Origin: Actinomycetota bacterium
GTDB taxonomy: Bacteria; Actinomycetota; Actinomycetes; Streptosporangiales; Streptosporangiaceae
Assembly (NCBI GenBank): GCA_003168255.1
Contig: PMSU01000178.1
Coordinates: 1-39,766, forward strand
DNA: 39,766 nucleotides
Direction of reading: 5' to 3'
Shown here: one piece after another, positions 15,805 to 22,947 of the stretch
Layout of the letters: every line of letters starts with the position of its first letter
How positions within the stretch are numbered: position 1 is the first letter of the stretch
Position numbers and translations under genes: made by a program
Notes under the pieces: model-generated
What the model saw: the letters and a program-made list of their open reading frames with translations, nothing else
What the model was told of the DNA's origin: nothing
Database searches by the model: none

Positions 15805-15827
15805 CGCTCCGCCGGCCCGGCGGAGCG
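15805..15827 (+). terminator. Hairpin terminator directly after the glycine-rich protein gene
   Basis: CGCTCCGCCGG (15805-15815) and CCGGCGGAGCG (15817-15827) are complementary, giving a stem of at least 9 bp with a 5-nt loop that begins right after the stop codon. No U-tract follows. Confidence 0.65.
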
Positions 15828-15862
15828 CTCGGGTGATCCGTTGGCGAAATTACCTTTCGGTT

Positions 15863-15970
15863 GGCCGTCCAGATAAGCCGGGCCGTCCAGATAAGCCGGG
15901 CCAGCCAGATAAGCCGGGCCAGCCAGACAAGCCGGGCCAGCCAGACAAGCCGGGCCAGCCAGACAAGCCG
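15863..15970. repeat. 18-bp tandem array, six units
   Basis: Six units of the type GGCCAGCCAGACAAGCCG. The first two carry GTCC in place of GCC(A), the first three carry GATAAG and the last three GACAAG, so the array shows a gradient of variants expected from stepwise expansion. A partial seventh copy follows. Confidence 0.95.
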
Positions 15971-16179
15971 GGCCAGCTTATTCAGGATGTGGCGCCGCAG
16001 TTCGCGATAGGCAGGAGCCCGTAATCTGCCAGGTCGGCGTGTGCTTGCGGGCTGGTGCAGAGCCATCCAGGGACCGCGGCGGTCGATGCAGCGGTCGCCT
16101 GGGCGCGTCGCGGGCGCTGGGCATCCGCCTCGGCAGATAACCACTGGCGCTCGCGGCTGAGTAGGGCTTTGCTAGACGG

Positions 16180-17226
16180 ATGCGTATTGAGGTATTCGAT
16201 CCGGCGGTGGACACCGACAAGGTCAAGGCCTGCTACCAGCTATACATCGCGGGCAAGCCGGTGGATGACCCGGACGGCCCGACGATGTCCGCGCCCGTGT
16301 ACTCCGGCTGGTTCGTTCATGGCTGGGATGGGTCTCCGCGAGAAGCGGCGCTGGCCGCCAGCGGCGATGACGAAGCCTGCGTTGGTGCATATGTGCTTCA
16401 GCTGCCCGACAAGGAGAATACGCACCTGGGCCGCCTGACAATCCTGGTCGCACCCGACCAGCGGCGATCCGGCCATGGCGCCGAATTGCTGCAACATGCG
16501 GCCAGCCGGGCGGCCGACCTTGGCCGCACCCTGCTGTCAGGCGAGACGCGGATCGGCTCGCCCGGCACGCCGTTCGCCGCGGCGATTGGCGCGCGCCCCG
16601 AGCTGCTCGAGGTCAGACGGGTGCTTGAGCTGGCCGATATCCCCGCCGGGCGGCTGGCCGAGCTTCGCGGCCGAGCCGAGGAGGCGGCGCGCGGCTACTC
16701 GCTGATCTACTGGCAGGGCCCGACGCCGGAGGAACACATCGACCAGGTGGCGACGGTGGTGTCCGCCATGGCCGACGCGCCGCACAGTCCTGGCGAGGAA
16801 GCGCACGGCTCGGACGCTCAGCGAGTCAGGGAGAGCGATCGTCGCGCAGCCGAGCAGGGCGTGCGTCGCTACTCGGTGGCCGCCAGCTGCGATCGGACCG
16901 GCGAGCTGGCCGGCCTGACCCAGATCGGCGTTGACTCGACGGACCCCTCGTGGGGCTTTCAGTTCGTCACGGCGGTAACCCGCGCGCACCGGGGCCATCG
17001 GCTCGGGCTGCTGATCAAGGTCGCCATGCTGGACAGGCTGGCAACCGCCGAACCGGGAATCCGCCACATCCAGACGGGGAACGCGGATTCCAACCAGTAC
17101 ATGATCGCCATCAACGCCGAGCTCGGCTACAAGGTCCTCGACGAGTGGCGGACCTGGGAGCTCGACGTGGCGGCGGTGCCTGCCGCGATCAGCCGGGTCA
17201 GCCGGCCCGGCGGAGCAGTTCGCTGA
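16180..17226 (+). CDS. Tandem GNAT-family N-acetyltransferase
   Basis: A 348-aa protein with two GNAT folds in tandem, as in the mycothiol synthase type. The N-terminal fold has the acetyl-CoA motif region LTILVAPDQRRSGHGAELLQ at about residues 86-105. The C-terminal fold has AVTRAHRGHRLGLLIKVAML at about 268-287 and a family-like end (TGNADSNQYMIAINAELGYK). The substrate is unknown; it is not obviously MshD. The start ATG at 16180 follows a poor ribosome site. Its 3' end overlaps the convergent ndgR gene by 29 bp. Confidence 0.88.
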   Translation: MRIEVFDPAVDTDKVKACYQLYIAGKPVDDPDGPTMSAPVYSGWFVHGWDGSPREAALAASGDDEACVGAYVLQLPDKENTHLGRLTILVAPDQRRSGHGAELLQHAASRAADLGRTLLSGETRIGSPGTPFAAAIGARPELLEVRRVLELADIPAGRLAELRGRAEEAARGYSLIYWQGPTPEEHIDQVATVVSAMADAPHSPGEEAHGSDAQRVRESDRRAAEQGVRRYSVAASCDRTGELAGLTQIGVDSTDPSWGFQFVTAVTRAHRGHRLGLLIKVAMLDRLATAEPGIRHIQTGNADSNQYMIAINAELGYKVLDEWRTWELDVAAVPAAISRVSRPGGAVR

Positions 17227-17914
17227 TCTTTTCGCCCGCTCTGGATACCACGGTGGCGTGCAGCCGCCCGGGGGAGCGGGTGAGCCGTTCGATCGGCCCC
17301 GACACCGACACGGCCGCCACCACCCGGCCGCCCGCGCCGCGCACCGGTGCGGACACCGACGCGACGCCGGCCTCCCGTTCGGCGACGCTGGCCGCCCAGC
17401 CGCGCCGCCGTACCTGGGTAAGCGTGCTGGCGGTGAACTTGGCGCCCTGTAGTCCGCGGCGAGCGCGATCTGGCTCGTCCCAGGCGAGTAGCACCTGAGC
17501 GGCGGATCCCGCCGTCATCGGCAGCGCGGCGCCGATCGGGACCGTGTCGCGCAGCCCGGTCGCCCGTTCGGCCGCGGCCACGCAGACTCTGGTGTCGGCC
17601 TGCCTGCGGTAGAGCTGTGCGCTTTCCCCGGTCAGGTCCCTGAGCTGGTTCAAGATCGGCTGGGCCACGGCAAGCAGGCGGTCCTCGCCGGCCGCCGCCG
17701 CCAGCTCGGCGATTCGCGGGCCGAGGATGAACCGGCCGCGGGCGTCACGGCTAAGCAGCCGGTGCCGCTCGAGAGCGACGGCGATACGGTGCGCCGTCGG
17801 CCGTGCCAGCCCGGTGCTCGCGACAAGCTGAGCGAGCGAGGCCGGCCCAGACTCGATCGCGTTCAGCACCGAAACCGTCTTGTCGAGAACTCCGACTCCG
17901 CTAGAATTGTCCAT
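17198..17914 (-). CDS. ndgR: IclR-family regulator, NdgR/AreB type
   Basis: A 238-aa regulator with an N-terminal winged helix-turn-helix (LAQLVASTGLARPTAHRIAV, about residues 28-47) and a C-terminal IclR effector domain. Divergence from leuCD and the start MDNSSGVGVLDKTVSVLNAI fit NdgR/AreB, which in Streptomyces controls leucine biosynthesis and other amino-acid genes. The ATG at 17914 lies 6 nt after a -10-like CAATAT with a TTGCGT 17 bp further upstream, so the mRNA is probably leaderless. A perfect palindrome sits between these boxes and is a good candidate for the operator controlling both ndgR and leuC. Confidence 0.9.
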   Translation of the reverse strand: MDNSSGVGVLDKTVSVLNAIESGPASLAQLVASTGLARPTAHRIAVALERHRLLSRDARGRFILGPRIAELAAAAGEDRLLAVAQPILNQLRDLTGESAQLYRRQADTRVCVAAAERATGLRDTVPIGAALPMTAGSAAQVLLAWDEPDRARRGLQGAKFTASTLTQVRRRGWAASVAEREAGVASVSAPVRGAGGRVVAAVSVSGPIERLTRSPGRLHATVVSRAGEKISELLRRAG

Positions 17915-17920
17915 ACACCG

Positions 17921-17949
17921 ATATTGACGTCTCGCCATTCGAGACGCAA
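17921..17949 (-). promoter_or_regulatory. ndgR promoter with embedded palindromic operator, shared with leuC
   Basis: On the minus strand, TTGCGT (17949-17944) and CAATAT (17926-17921) are 17 bp apart and point at the ndgR ATG. Between and overlapping them is the palindrome CGTCTCG-N5-CGAGACG (17928-17946). A TTGACG on the plus strand (17924-17929) could be a -35 box for leuC. The arrangement suggests autorepression and control of leuCD by NdgR; binding is inference. Confidence 0.55.
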
Positions 17950-17972
17950 GGCGACACGGTGAAAGGGGCACA

Positions 17973-19403
17973 ATGATGGGCCGGACAGTGGCCGAGAAGA
18001 TCTGGGACTCGCACCTGGCGCACAGCGCCGAGGGGGAGCCAGACCTCCTCTACATCGACCTGCACCTGGTGCACGAGGTGACAAGCCCGCAGGCGTTCGA
18101 CGGGCTCAGGCTGGCCCATCGCCGGGTCAGGCGGCCGGATCTGACGATCGCGACAGAGGACCACAACGTGCCGACGACCGGCATCACTGGCCCCGGCGTC
18201 CCGCTGGACGGCCCGGGCAGCCCGATTACCGACCCGGTGTCGCGGACTCAGGTCGAGACGCTGCGGAAGAACTGCGCCGAGTTCGGCATCAGGCTCTACC
18301 CCATGGGCGACGCGGACCAGGGGATCGTGCACGTGATCGGCCCGCAGCTCGGGCTCACCCAGCCGGGGATGACGATCGTCTGCGGCGACTCGCACACCAG
18401 CACGCTCGGGGCGGTCGGCGCGCTGGCGTTCGGCATCGGCACCAGCGAGGTGGAGCACGTCCTCGCCACCCAGACGCTGCCGCAGCAGCGGCCGCAGACG
18501 ATGGCGGTCACTGTCCAGGGCAGCCTGCCCGACGGCGTCACTGCCAAGGATCTGATCCTTGCCATCGTGGCCAGGATCGGCACCGGCGGCGGCCAGGGAT
18601 ATGTGATCGAGTACCGGGGCGAAGCCGTTCGGAAGCTCTCGATGGAGGGTCGCCTGACGGTGTGCAACATGTCCATCGAGGCAGGCGCGCGGGCAGGCCT
18701 GGTCGCGCCAGACGACACGACATTCGGCTACCTGGAGGGACGGCAACACGCGCCGAGGGGGGCCGACTGGGAGACCGCGCTTGATCACTGGCGGTCGCTG
18801 CGGACCGATGACGACGCGACCTTCGACAACGAGGTCGTGCTCGATGCCGGCCAGCTCACCCCGTACGTGACCTGGGGCACCAACCCCGGCCAGGCGGCGC
18901 CGCTGGCGTCGGCGGTGCCCGACCCAGGCTCGCTCCGCGATCCCGGCGAGCGGGCCGCCGCCGAGCGCGCGCTCGCGTACATGGACCTTGCGCCGGGAAC
19001 GCCACTGCGTGACGTCGCCGTGGACACGGTGTTCGTCGGGTCCTGCACCAACGGCCGGATGGAGGACCTGCGCGCGGCGGCTGCTGTGCTGCGCGGCCGG
19101 AAGGTGGCCGACGGGGTGCGGATGCTAGTCGTACCCGGCTCCATGGCGATCAGGGCGCAGGCCCAGCAGGAGGGCCTCGACGCGGTGTTCACCGCGGCGG
19201 GGGCGCAGTGGCGGTCGGCGGGCTGCTCCATGTGCCTGGCGATGAACCCGGACAAGCTGGCTCCCGGCGAGCGCAGCGCGTCCACGTCCAACCGCAACTT
19301 CGAGGGCCGGCAGGGCAAGGGCGGGCGCACCCACCTGGTCTCGCCGCAGGTAGCGGCCGCCACCGCCATCACCGGCCGCCTCACCGCCCCAGCCGACCTA
19401 TGA
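17973..19403 (+). CDS. leuC: 3-isopropylmalate dehydratase large subunit
   Basis: A 476-aa 4Fe-4S aconitase-family enzyme that, with LeuD, converts 2-isopropylmalate to 3-isopropylmalate in leucine synthesis. The start MMGRTVAEKIWDSHLAH is typical and preceded by AAAGGGG. Cluster ligands are Cys358 (GSCTNGR), Cys418 and Cys421 (CSMC). DHNVPT and CGDSHTSTLGAVGALAFGIG are further signatures. The end SNRNFEGRQGKGGRTHLVSP is conserved. It is separated from leuD by a 121-bp repeat-containing spacer. Confidence 0.98.
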   Translation: MMGRTVAEKIWDSHLAHSAEGEPDLLYIDLHLVHEVTSPQAFDGLRLAHRRVRRPDLTIATEDHNVPTTGITGPGVPLDGPGSPITDPVSRTQVETLRKNCAEFGIRLYPMGDADQGIVHVIGPQLGLTQPGMTIVCGDSHTSTLGAVGALAFGIGTSEVEHVLATQTLPQQRPQTMAVTVQGSLPDGVTAKDLILAIVARIGTGGGQGYVIEYRGEAVRKLSMEGRLTVCNMSIEAGARAGLVAPDDTTFGYLEGRQHAPRGADWETALDHWRSLRTDDDATFDNEVVLDAGQLTPYVTWGTNPGQAAPLASAVPDPGSLRDPGERAAAERALAYMDLAPGTPLRDVAVDTVFVGSCTNGRMEDLRAAAAVLRGRKVADGVRMLVVPGSMAIRAQAQQEGLDAVFTAAGAQWRSAGCSMCLAMNPDKLAPGERSASTSNRNFEGRQGKGGRTHLVSPQVAAATAITGRLTAPADL

Positions 19404-19409
19404 CCGCTG

Positions 19410-19482
19410 CCCGCGCCCCGCGCCCCGCGCCCCCCGCCGCGCGCCGCGCACCCCCGCGGCCCGCACTCCGCGGCCCGCACTC
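19410..19482. repeat. Simple repeats in the leuC-leuD spacer
   Basis: Three copies of CCCGCGC (19410-19430) are followed by CG-rich filler and two copies of the 14-mer CGCGGCCCGCACTC (19455-19468, 19469-19482). They lie in a 121-bp spacer between two genes whose products form one enzyme. Confidence 0.85.
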
Positions 19483-19524
19483 CCACCACCTTTCGCTCCG
19501 GCTAACGACACGGGAGCCCGTCTC

Positions 19525-20139
19525 ATGGAACCATTCACCAGCCACACCGGCCGCGGCCTGCCGCTGCGGCGCAGCAATGTGGACACCGACCAGATCATTC
19601 CGGCCGAGTACCTCAAGCGGGTCAGCCGCACCGGATTCGGCGACGGCCTGTTCGCTGCATGGCGCGAGGACCCGGAGTTCGTGCTCAACCAGCCGGCCTA
19701 CGCGAGCGCGACCATCCTGATCGCCGGCACCGACTTCGGCATCGGGTCGTCGCGAGAGCACGCGGTGTGGGCCCTGGCCGACTACGGGTTCCGTGTCGTG
19801 ATCGCCCCGCGGTTCGGCGACATCTTCCGCAACAACGCGACGAAGGCAGGCCTGCTCCCGGTCCAGCTGTCGGCCGGCCAGGTGACCGCGCTACAGGACG
19901 CGGTGGAATCGGACCCCGCGACGGAGATCACCGCGGACCTGGCCGGCCGCGCGATACGGTGCCCGGCTGCCACGGCGCTTGGCGGCGGCCACGGGCTGAG
20001 CGCGCCGTTCGAGATCGACGACTACACACGGTGGCGGCTGATGGAGGGGCTCGATGACATCGGCCTTACGCTCCGGCACGCCAGCGAAATCACCGAGTTC
20101 GAGCAGCACCGGCAATCGTGGCTGCCTGTAACCGGGTGA
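19525..20139 (+). CDS. leuD: 3-isopropylmalate dehydratase small subunit
   Basis: A 204-aa swivel-domain partner of LeuC. It begins MEPFTSHTGRGLPLRRSNVD and contains NVDTDQIIPAEYLKR, GTDFGIGSSREHAVWAL and RFGDIFRNNATKAGLLPVQL, all characteristic. The ATG at 19525 follows CGGGAG. Length is normal for the family. Confidence 0.98.
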   Translation: MEPFTSHTGRGLPLRRSNVDTDQIIPAEYLKRVSRTGFGDGLFAAWREDPEFVLNQPAYASATILIAGTDFGIGSSREHAVWALADYGFRVVIAPRFGDIFRNNATKAGLLPVQLSAGQVTALQDAVESDPATEITADLAGRAIRCPAATALGGGHGLSAPFEIDDYTRWRLMEGLDDIGLTLRHASEITEFEQHRQSWLPVTG

Positions 20140-20224
20140 TTAGACCAGCGCCCGGTTTTGGTGCATTTGCCTAGTTTACTGTCCCCGACAGGTCTCGACA
20201 CGCCGGGTTTTCTCGCCAATGTCG

Positions 20225-20253
20225 TTGTGCAACGCCGCGAGATCGCCTACTTT
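20225..20253 (+). promoter_or_regulatory. Predicted promoter of the HU gene
   Basis: TTGTGC (20225-20230) and TACTTT (20248-20253) are 17 bp apart, about 75 bp upstream of the HU start in a 187-bp spacer that otherwise shows nothing notable. Confidence 0.4.
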
Positions 20254-20326
20254 CAGGCAGGTCAGAGGTCGCGACCCCGGTGCCCAGTCCGCGCGACCTC
20301 CCGTGGGGGAACCGCAGGAGTGATTC

Positions 20327-20644
20327 ATGAATAAGCGTGACCTGATCGATGCGATCTCAGGCCGGTTGGGGAGCAAGACAGCCGCGACCGACGCCGTGAA
20401 CGCGATGCTGGACACCATTCAGTCAGCAGTGGCCATGGGGGACAAGGTCGCGATTACTGGCTTCGGTGTCTTCGAGAAGTCCGAGCGCCCAGCGCGCACG
20501 GCGCGCAACCCCGCAACCGGGGCGAGCATCAAGGTCCCGGCGTCATCGGTACCCAAGTTCCGTGCAGGCGCGGACTTCAAGGCCGCCGTCAACGGCGACA
20601 AGAAGGTCGCAGCACCAGCAAAGGCCACTGCCAAGAAGAAGTAA
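20327..20644 (+). CDS. hup: HU-family nucleoid-associated DNA-binding protein
   Basis: A 105-aa HU protein that bends and compacts DNA. It opens MNKRDLIDAISGRLGSKTAA and has the DNA-binding arm region GFGVFEKSERPARTARNPAT and the Pro tip in GASIKVPASSVPKFRAG. A short tail rich in Lys and Ala (about 14 residues, ATAKKK) extends the core; it is much shorter than the Lys/Ala repeats of mycobacterial HupB. GCAGGAG lies just upstream of the ATG. The position after leuCD is conserved in actinomycetes. Confidence 0.97.
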   Translation: MNKRDLIDAISGRLGSKTAATDAVNAMLDTIQSAVAMGDKVAITGFGVFEKSERPARTARNPATGASIKVPASSVPKFRAGADFKAAVNGDKKVAAPAKATAKKK

Positions 20645-20661
20645 TTCCTGGCGGTACCTGA

Positions 20662-20699
20662 CGAGAGGCACCCGGGCATGGCCCGGGTGCCTCTCGTTT
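20662..20699 (+). terminator. Strong intrinsic terminator after hup
   Basis: CGAGAGGCACCCGGGC (20662-20677) and GCCCGGGTGCCTCTCG (20681-20696) form a perfect 16-bp stem with a 3-nt ATG loop, followed by TTT. Confidence 0.93.
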
Positions 20700-21053
20700 G
20701 CGTGCGCCAGCGAAGTCTTGGCGTTTGACGCTGAGGCTCGCCGCCTTCGGATTCGGGTCCGGCGGCCTGCGGCGGTGTTGTCTGCTGCCAGCCGGGTGCG
20801 GCTCCTCTGAAGGGAGCAGCGTGCCGCTGCCTGCGGGTGGCCGACCGGCAGGAGCGACCCGGTTATCGCAGCTCACTCTCGGAGAGCCACCCGGGCGGCT
20901 GATGGTCTATGGACTGAGCTGTTCCTTGGGGAACAGCAGATCGGCGTCGATGTCGGGCGGGGTGAGAACTGGAGGGATGCTGGGGGCGGATGGGGCAGGT
21001 GGTGACTGCCGGGCACGCATGCCGAGAGGCGCAGTGGCCAGGGCCAGGCATGA

Positions 21054-21099
21054 ATGCGGCGTTACCTACCACCCGTGGGGGGCTCCGCCACATCCATCC
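21054..21099 (+). repeat. Dispersed hairpin element, copy C
   Basis: The core CCTACCACCCGTGGGGGG (21065-21082) is flanked by GCGGCGTTA on the left and CTCCGCCACATC on the right. The right flank is identical to copy B read on its minus strand, and the left arm differs by one substitution and one insertion. Same orientation as copy A. Confidence 0.75.
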
Positions 21100-21169
21100 C
21101 TCGCAAGAGGCGCGGCTCACTCACTCCAGCAGAGCCACGCCTCGGCAGTCCCGATAGTCCCAGCCACCC

Positions 21170-21387
21170 CAGCCCAGCCAGCGCAGCCCAGCGAGCGCAG
21201 CCAGCCCAGCGAGGGCAGCCAGCCGAGCGAGGGCAGCCAGCCCCAGCGCAGCCAGCCCAGCGAGCGCAGCCCAGCCCAGCTAGTCCCGGCAGTCCCAGCC
21301 ACCCCAGCCACCCCGGCCAGCCCAGCCACCCCAGCCACCCCGGCCACCCCGGCCAGCCCGGCCAGCCCGGCCAGCCCGGCCAGCGCA
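21170..21387. repeat. Short tandem repeats (mixed 14-18 bp, then ten 9-bp units)
   Basis: The first half has imperfect units like AGCCAGCCCAGCGAGGGC (18 bp, with 14- and 15-bp variants). From 21298 to 21387 there are ten 9-bp units alternating GCCACCCC(A/G) and GCCAGCCC(A/G). No gene covers the region. Confidence 0.9.
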
Positions 21388-21430
21388 GCAGTCGGCGGGG
21401 GTTGCGCTCGCCGTCCGAGTCATATTACAA

Positions 21431-21501
21431 TGCAAACGAGCCGCATTTCGGGGCCCAGCGTAAGCTACACACCGAAATGACAATGGCTTATTTGGTTTGC
21501 A
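21431..21501. other. Nested inverted repeats upstream of the MFS gene
   Basis: Outer arms TGCAAAC (21431-21437) and GTTTGCA (21495-21501) enclose inner arms CATTTCGG (21444-21451) and CCGAAATG (21472-21479). A further GCATTTCG follows near 21511. Operator, leader structure and mobile-element remnant are all possible. Confidence 0.55.
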
Positions 21502-21621
21502 CTTTTCCTTGAGCGGACCCGCATTTCGTCGTACCATTCGGCGAGTGAGCCAGACGACAGCGGGGACCTCAGGCCTGATGGTCGGCGTGATAACGCCAGG
21601 ACATCTCCCAAGCGATACGAG

Positions 21622-22938
21622 ATGAAGCTGTTCACCCGGTTGGTGGTGGACATAGCTCCGCTAAAAGAATCCCCGGCGTTCCGTCGCCTCTTGATCGGTA
21701 GTGGCCTGTCGAGCATCGGTGGCCAGATGGCCAGCTATGCGGTGGTGCTACAGGTATTCGATCTCACCCGCAGCACGCTGTCGGTCGGGTTGGTAGGCCT
21801 AGCCGTCGCGGTGCCAGCGATTGTGGTGGCCCTGGCAGGCAGCGCGGTCGTGGATGCGACCGACCGGCGTAAGACGGTGCTCACCGCAACCAGTTTGCAG
21901 GTGGCTTTGTCGGGGGTGCTCGCCTTCCAGGCATTCGCCGGCCTCGACCGGGTCTGGCTGCTGTACTGCCTCGTTGCTGCCCAGGCGGCCGTCGCCGGAG
22001 TAAACGCGCCAGCCCGCAGGACCTTCATGCCGAGCCTGCTGCGCCGCGATCAGCTAGCCGCCGGATCGGCGCTCCAGACTTTCTCGATGCACGGAAGTGC
22101 GATGACCGGGCCGGCCATCGCAGGGCTGATCACCGCTGTTGCAGGCCTGAAGGCCTGCTACCTCGTCGATGCGATCAGCTTCGGTTTCGCTCTCTACGGT
22201 GTGGCCCGGCTGCCGTCGATGCGCCCGCAAGGCAACGACTCACGGCCCGGCCTGCGCGCGATCGGCGAAGGGCTGAGGTTTGTCCTGCACAAGCGGATGA
22301 TCCTCGGCGCGTTCATAGCCGACATGAGTGCCACCTTCCTCGGGATGCCGATAGCCCTCTTCCCCGCCATCAACGCCCAGCGCTTCGGCGGCCACCCAGA
22401 GACCCTCGGACTGCTGACCACCGCCATTGCGGTCGGCGGGATCCTCGGTTCCGCGCTCTCCGGTCCGGTCAGCCGGGTGACCCGCCAAGGTCTTGGCATG
22501 CTCGTGGCAGGAGCGATATGGGGAGTCGGCCTGGTCGCCTTCGGCTTGTCTGACGTCTTCTGGCTGGCCTTCCTCACCCTGGTCGTCGCCGGTGCCGGCG
22601 ACGTCACCGCCGTCGTGCTGCGGACCGCGCTTGTCCAGGGAGTGACACCAGATGAGCTCCGCGGCCGTGTCTCGTCAGCCGAATTCGCGGTAGGGGCCGG
22701 AGTCCCCCAGCTCGGTAACTTCCGCGCAGGTGCCGTGGCAGAGTTCACTTCAGCCACCACGGGTGTCGTGAGCGGGGGGATAGCCGCCATCATCGGCGCC
22801 GCGCTGGTCGGCATGCTCATACCCTCGCTCGTCACCTTCCGAAGCCATCACCGCGACCCCTCCGCTGCCCGGATCCCCGTCGAGCGCGGTTCCCCTGCCG
22901 CAAAAACGAAGGTTCCTGACACCCACCGCGACAGCTGA
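21622..22938 (+). CDS. MFS transporter, EntS/MFS_3-type exporter
   Basis: A 438-aa membrane protein with about 12 hydrophobic segments. The start region RRLLIGSGLSSIGGQMASYA and the motif-A-like loop DATDRRKTVL (about residues 76-85) match the drug/siderophore exporter branch related to EntS. Charged inter-helix loops such as APARRTFMPSLLRRDQLAAG are also typical. The hydrophilic C-terminus is about 35 residues. The substrate is unknown. The ATG at 21622 has a poor ribosome site. Upstream nested inverted repeats suggest local control. Its placement between hup and ddl looks like an insertion into an otherwise conserved neighbourhood. Confidence 0.88.
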   Translation: MKLFTRLVVDIAPLKESPAFRRLLIGSGLSSIGGQMASYAVVLQVFDLTRSTLSVGLVGLAVAVPAIVVALAGSAVVDATDRRKTVLTATSLQVALSGVLAFQAFAGLDRVWLLYCLVAAQAAVAGVNAPARRTFMPSLLRRDQLAAGSALQTFSMHGSAMTGPAIAGLITAVAGLKACYLVDAISFGFALYGVARLPSMRPQGNDSRPGLRAIGEGLRFVLHKRMILGAFIADMSATFLGMPIALFPAINAQRFGGHPETLGLLTTAIAVGGILGSALSGPVSRVTRQGLGMLVAGAIWGVGLVAFGLSDVFWLAFLTLVVAGAGDVTAVVLRTALVQGVTPDELRGRVSSAEFAVGAGVPQLGNFRAGAVAEFTSATTGVVSGGIAAIIGAALVGMLIPSLVTFRSHHRDPSAARIPVERGSPAAKTKVPDTHRDS

Positions 22939-22947
22939 ACGTCAGCG

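Larger units (their letters stand above)
15805..16179. other. 375-bp intergenic region with an 18-bp tandem array
   Basis: Apart from the terminator and the repeat array at 15863-15970, nothing is recognisable. A 63-codon plus-strand frame reading PDKPGQ repeats and a minus-strand frame reading LVWLAR repeats both arise from the array; neither has a ribosome site or family similarity. Confidence 0.6.
20700..21621. other. About 920 bp non-coding, repeat-rich region between hup and the MFS gene
   Basis: I find no supported gene. Contents in order: an inverted repeat GCTGTTCC-TTGG-GGAACAGC (20918-20937); a copy of the dispersed hairpin element (21054-21099); about 210 bp of Pro/Ala/Ser-coding-like short repeats (21170-21387); then an AT-richer stretch with nested inverted repeats (21431-21501) upstream of the transporter gene. 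Long open frames here are caused by the low-complexity repeat. Confidence 0.6.

Noticed and set aside
15833..16024. 63-codon frame of PDKPGQ repeats
   Set aside because: Caused by the 18-bp array; no start signal and the opposite strand is equally open.
21170..21387. Possible CRISPR array
   Set aside because: Units are contiguous and short with no unique spacers.
20698..21480. 260-codon frame rich in Pro, Ala and Ser
   Set aside because: Begins inside the hup terminator region and depends on low-complexity repeats; no similarity.
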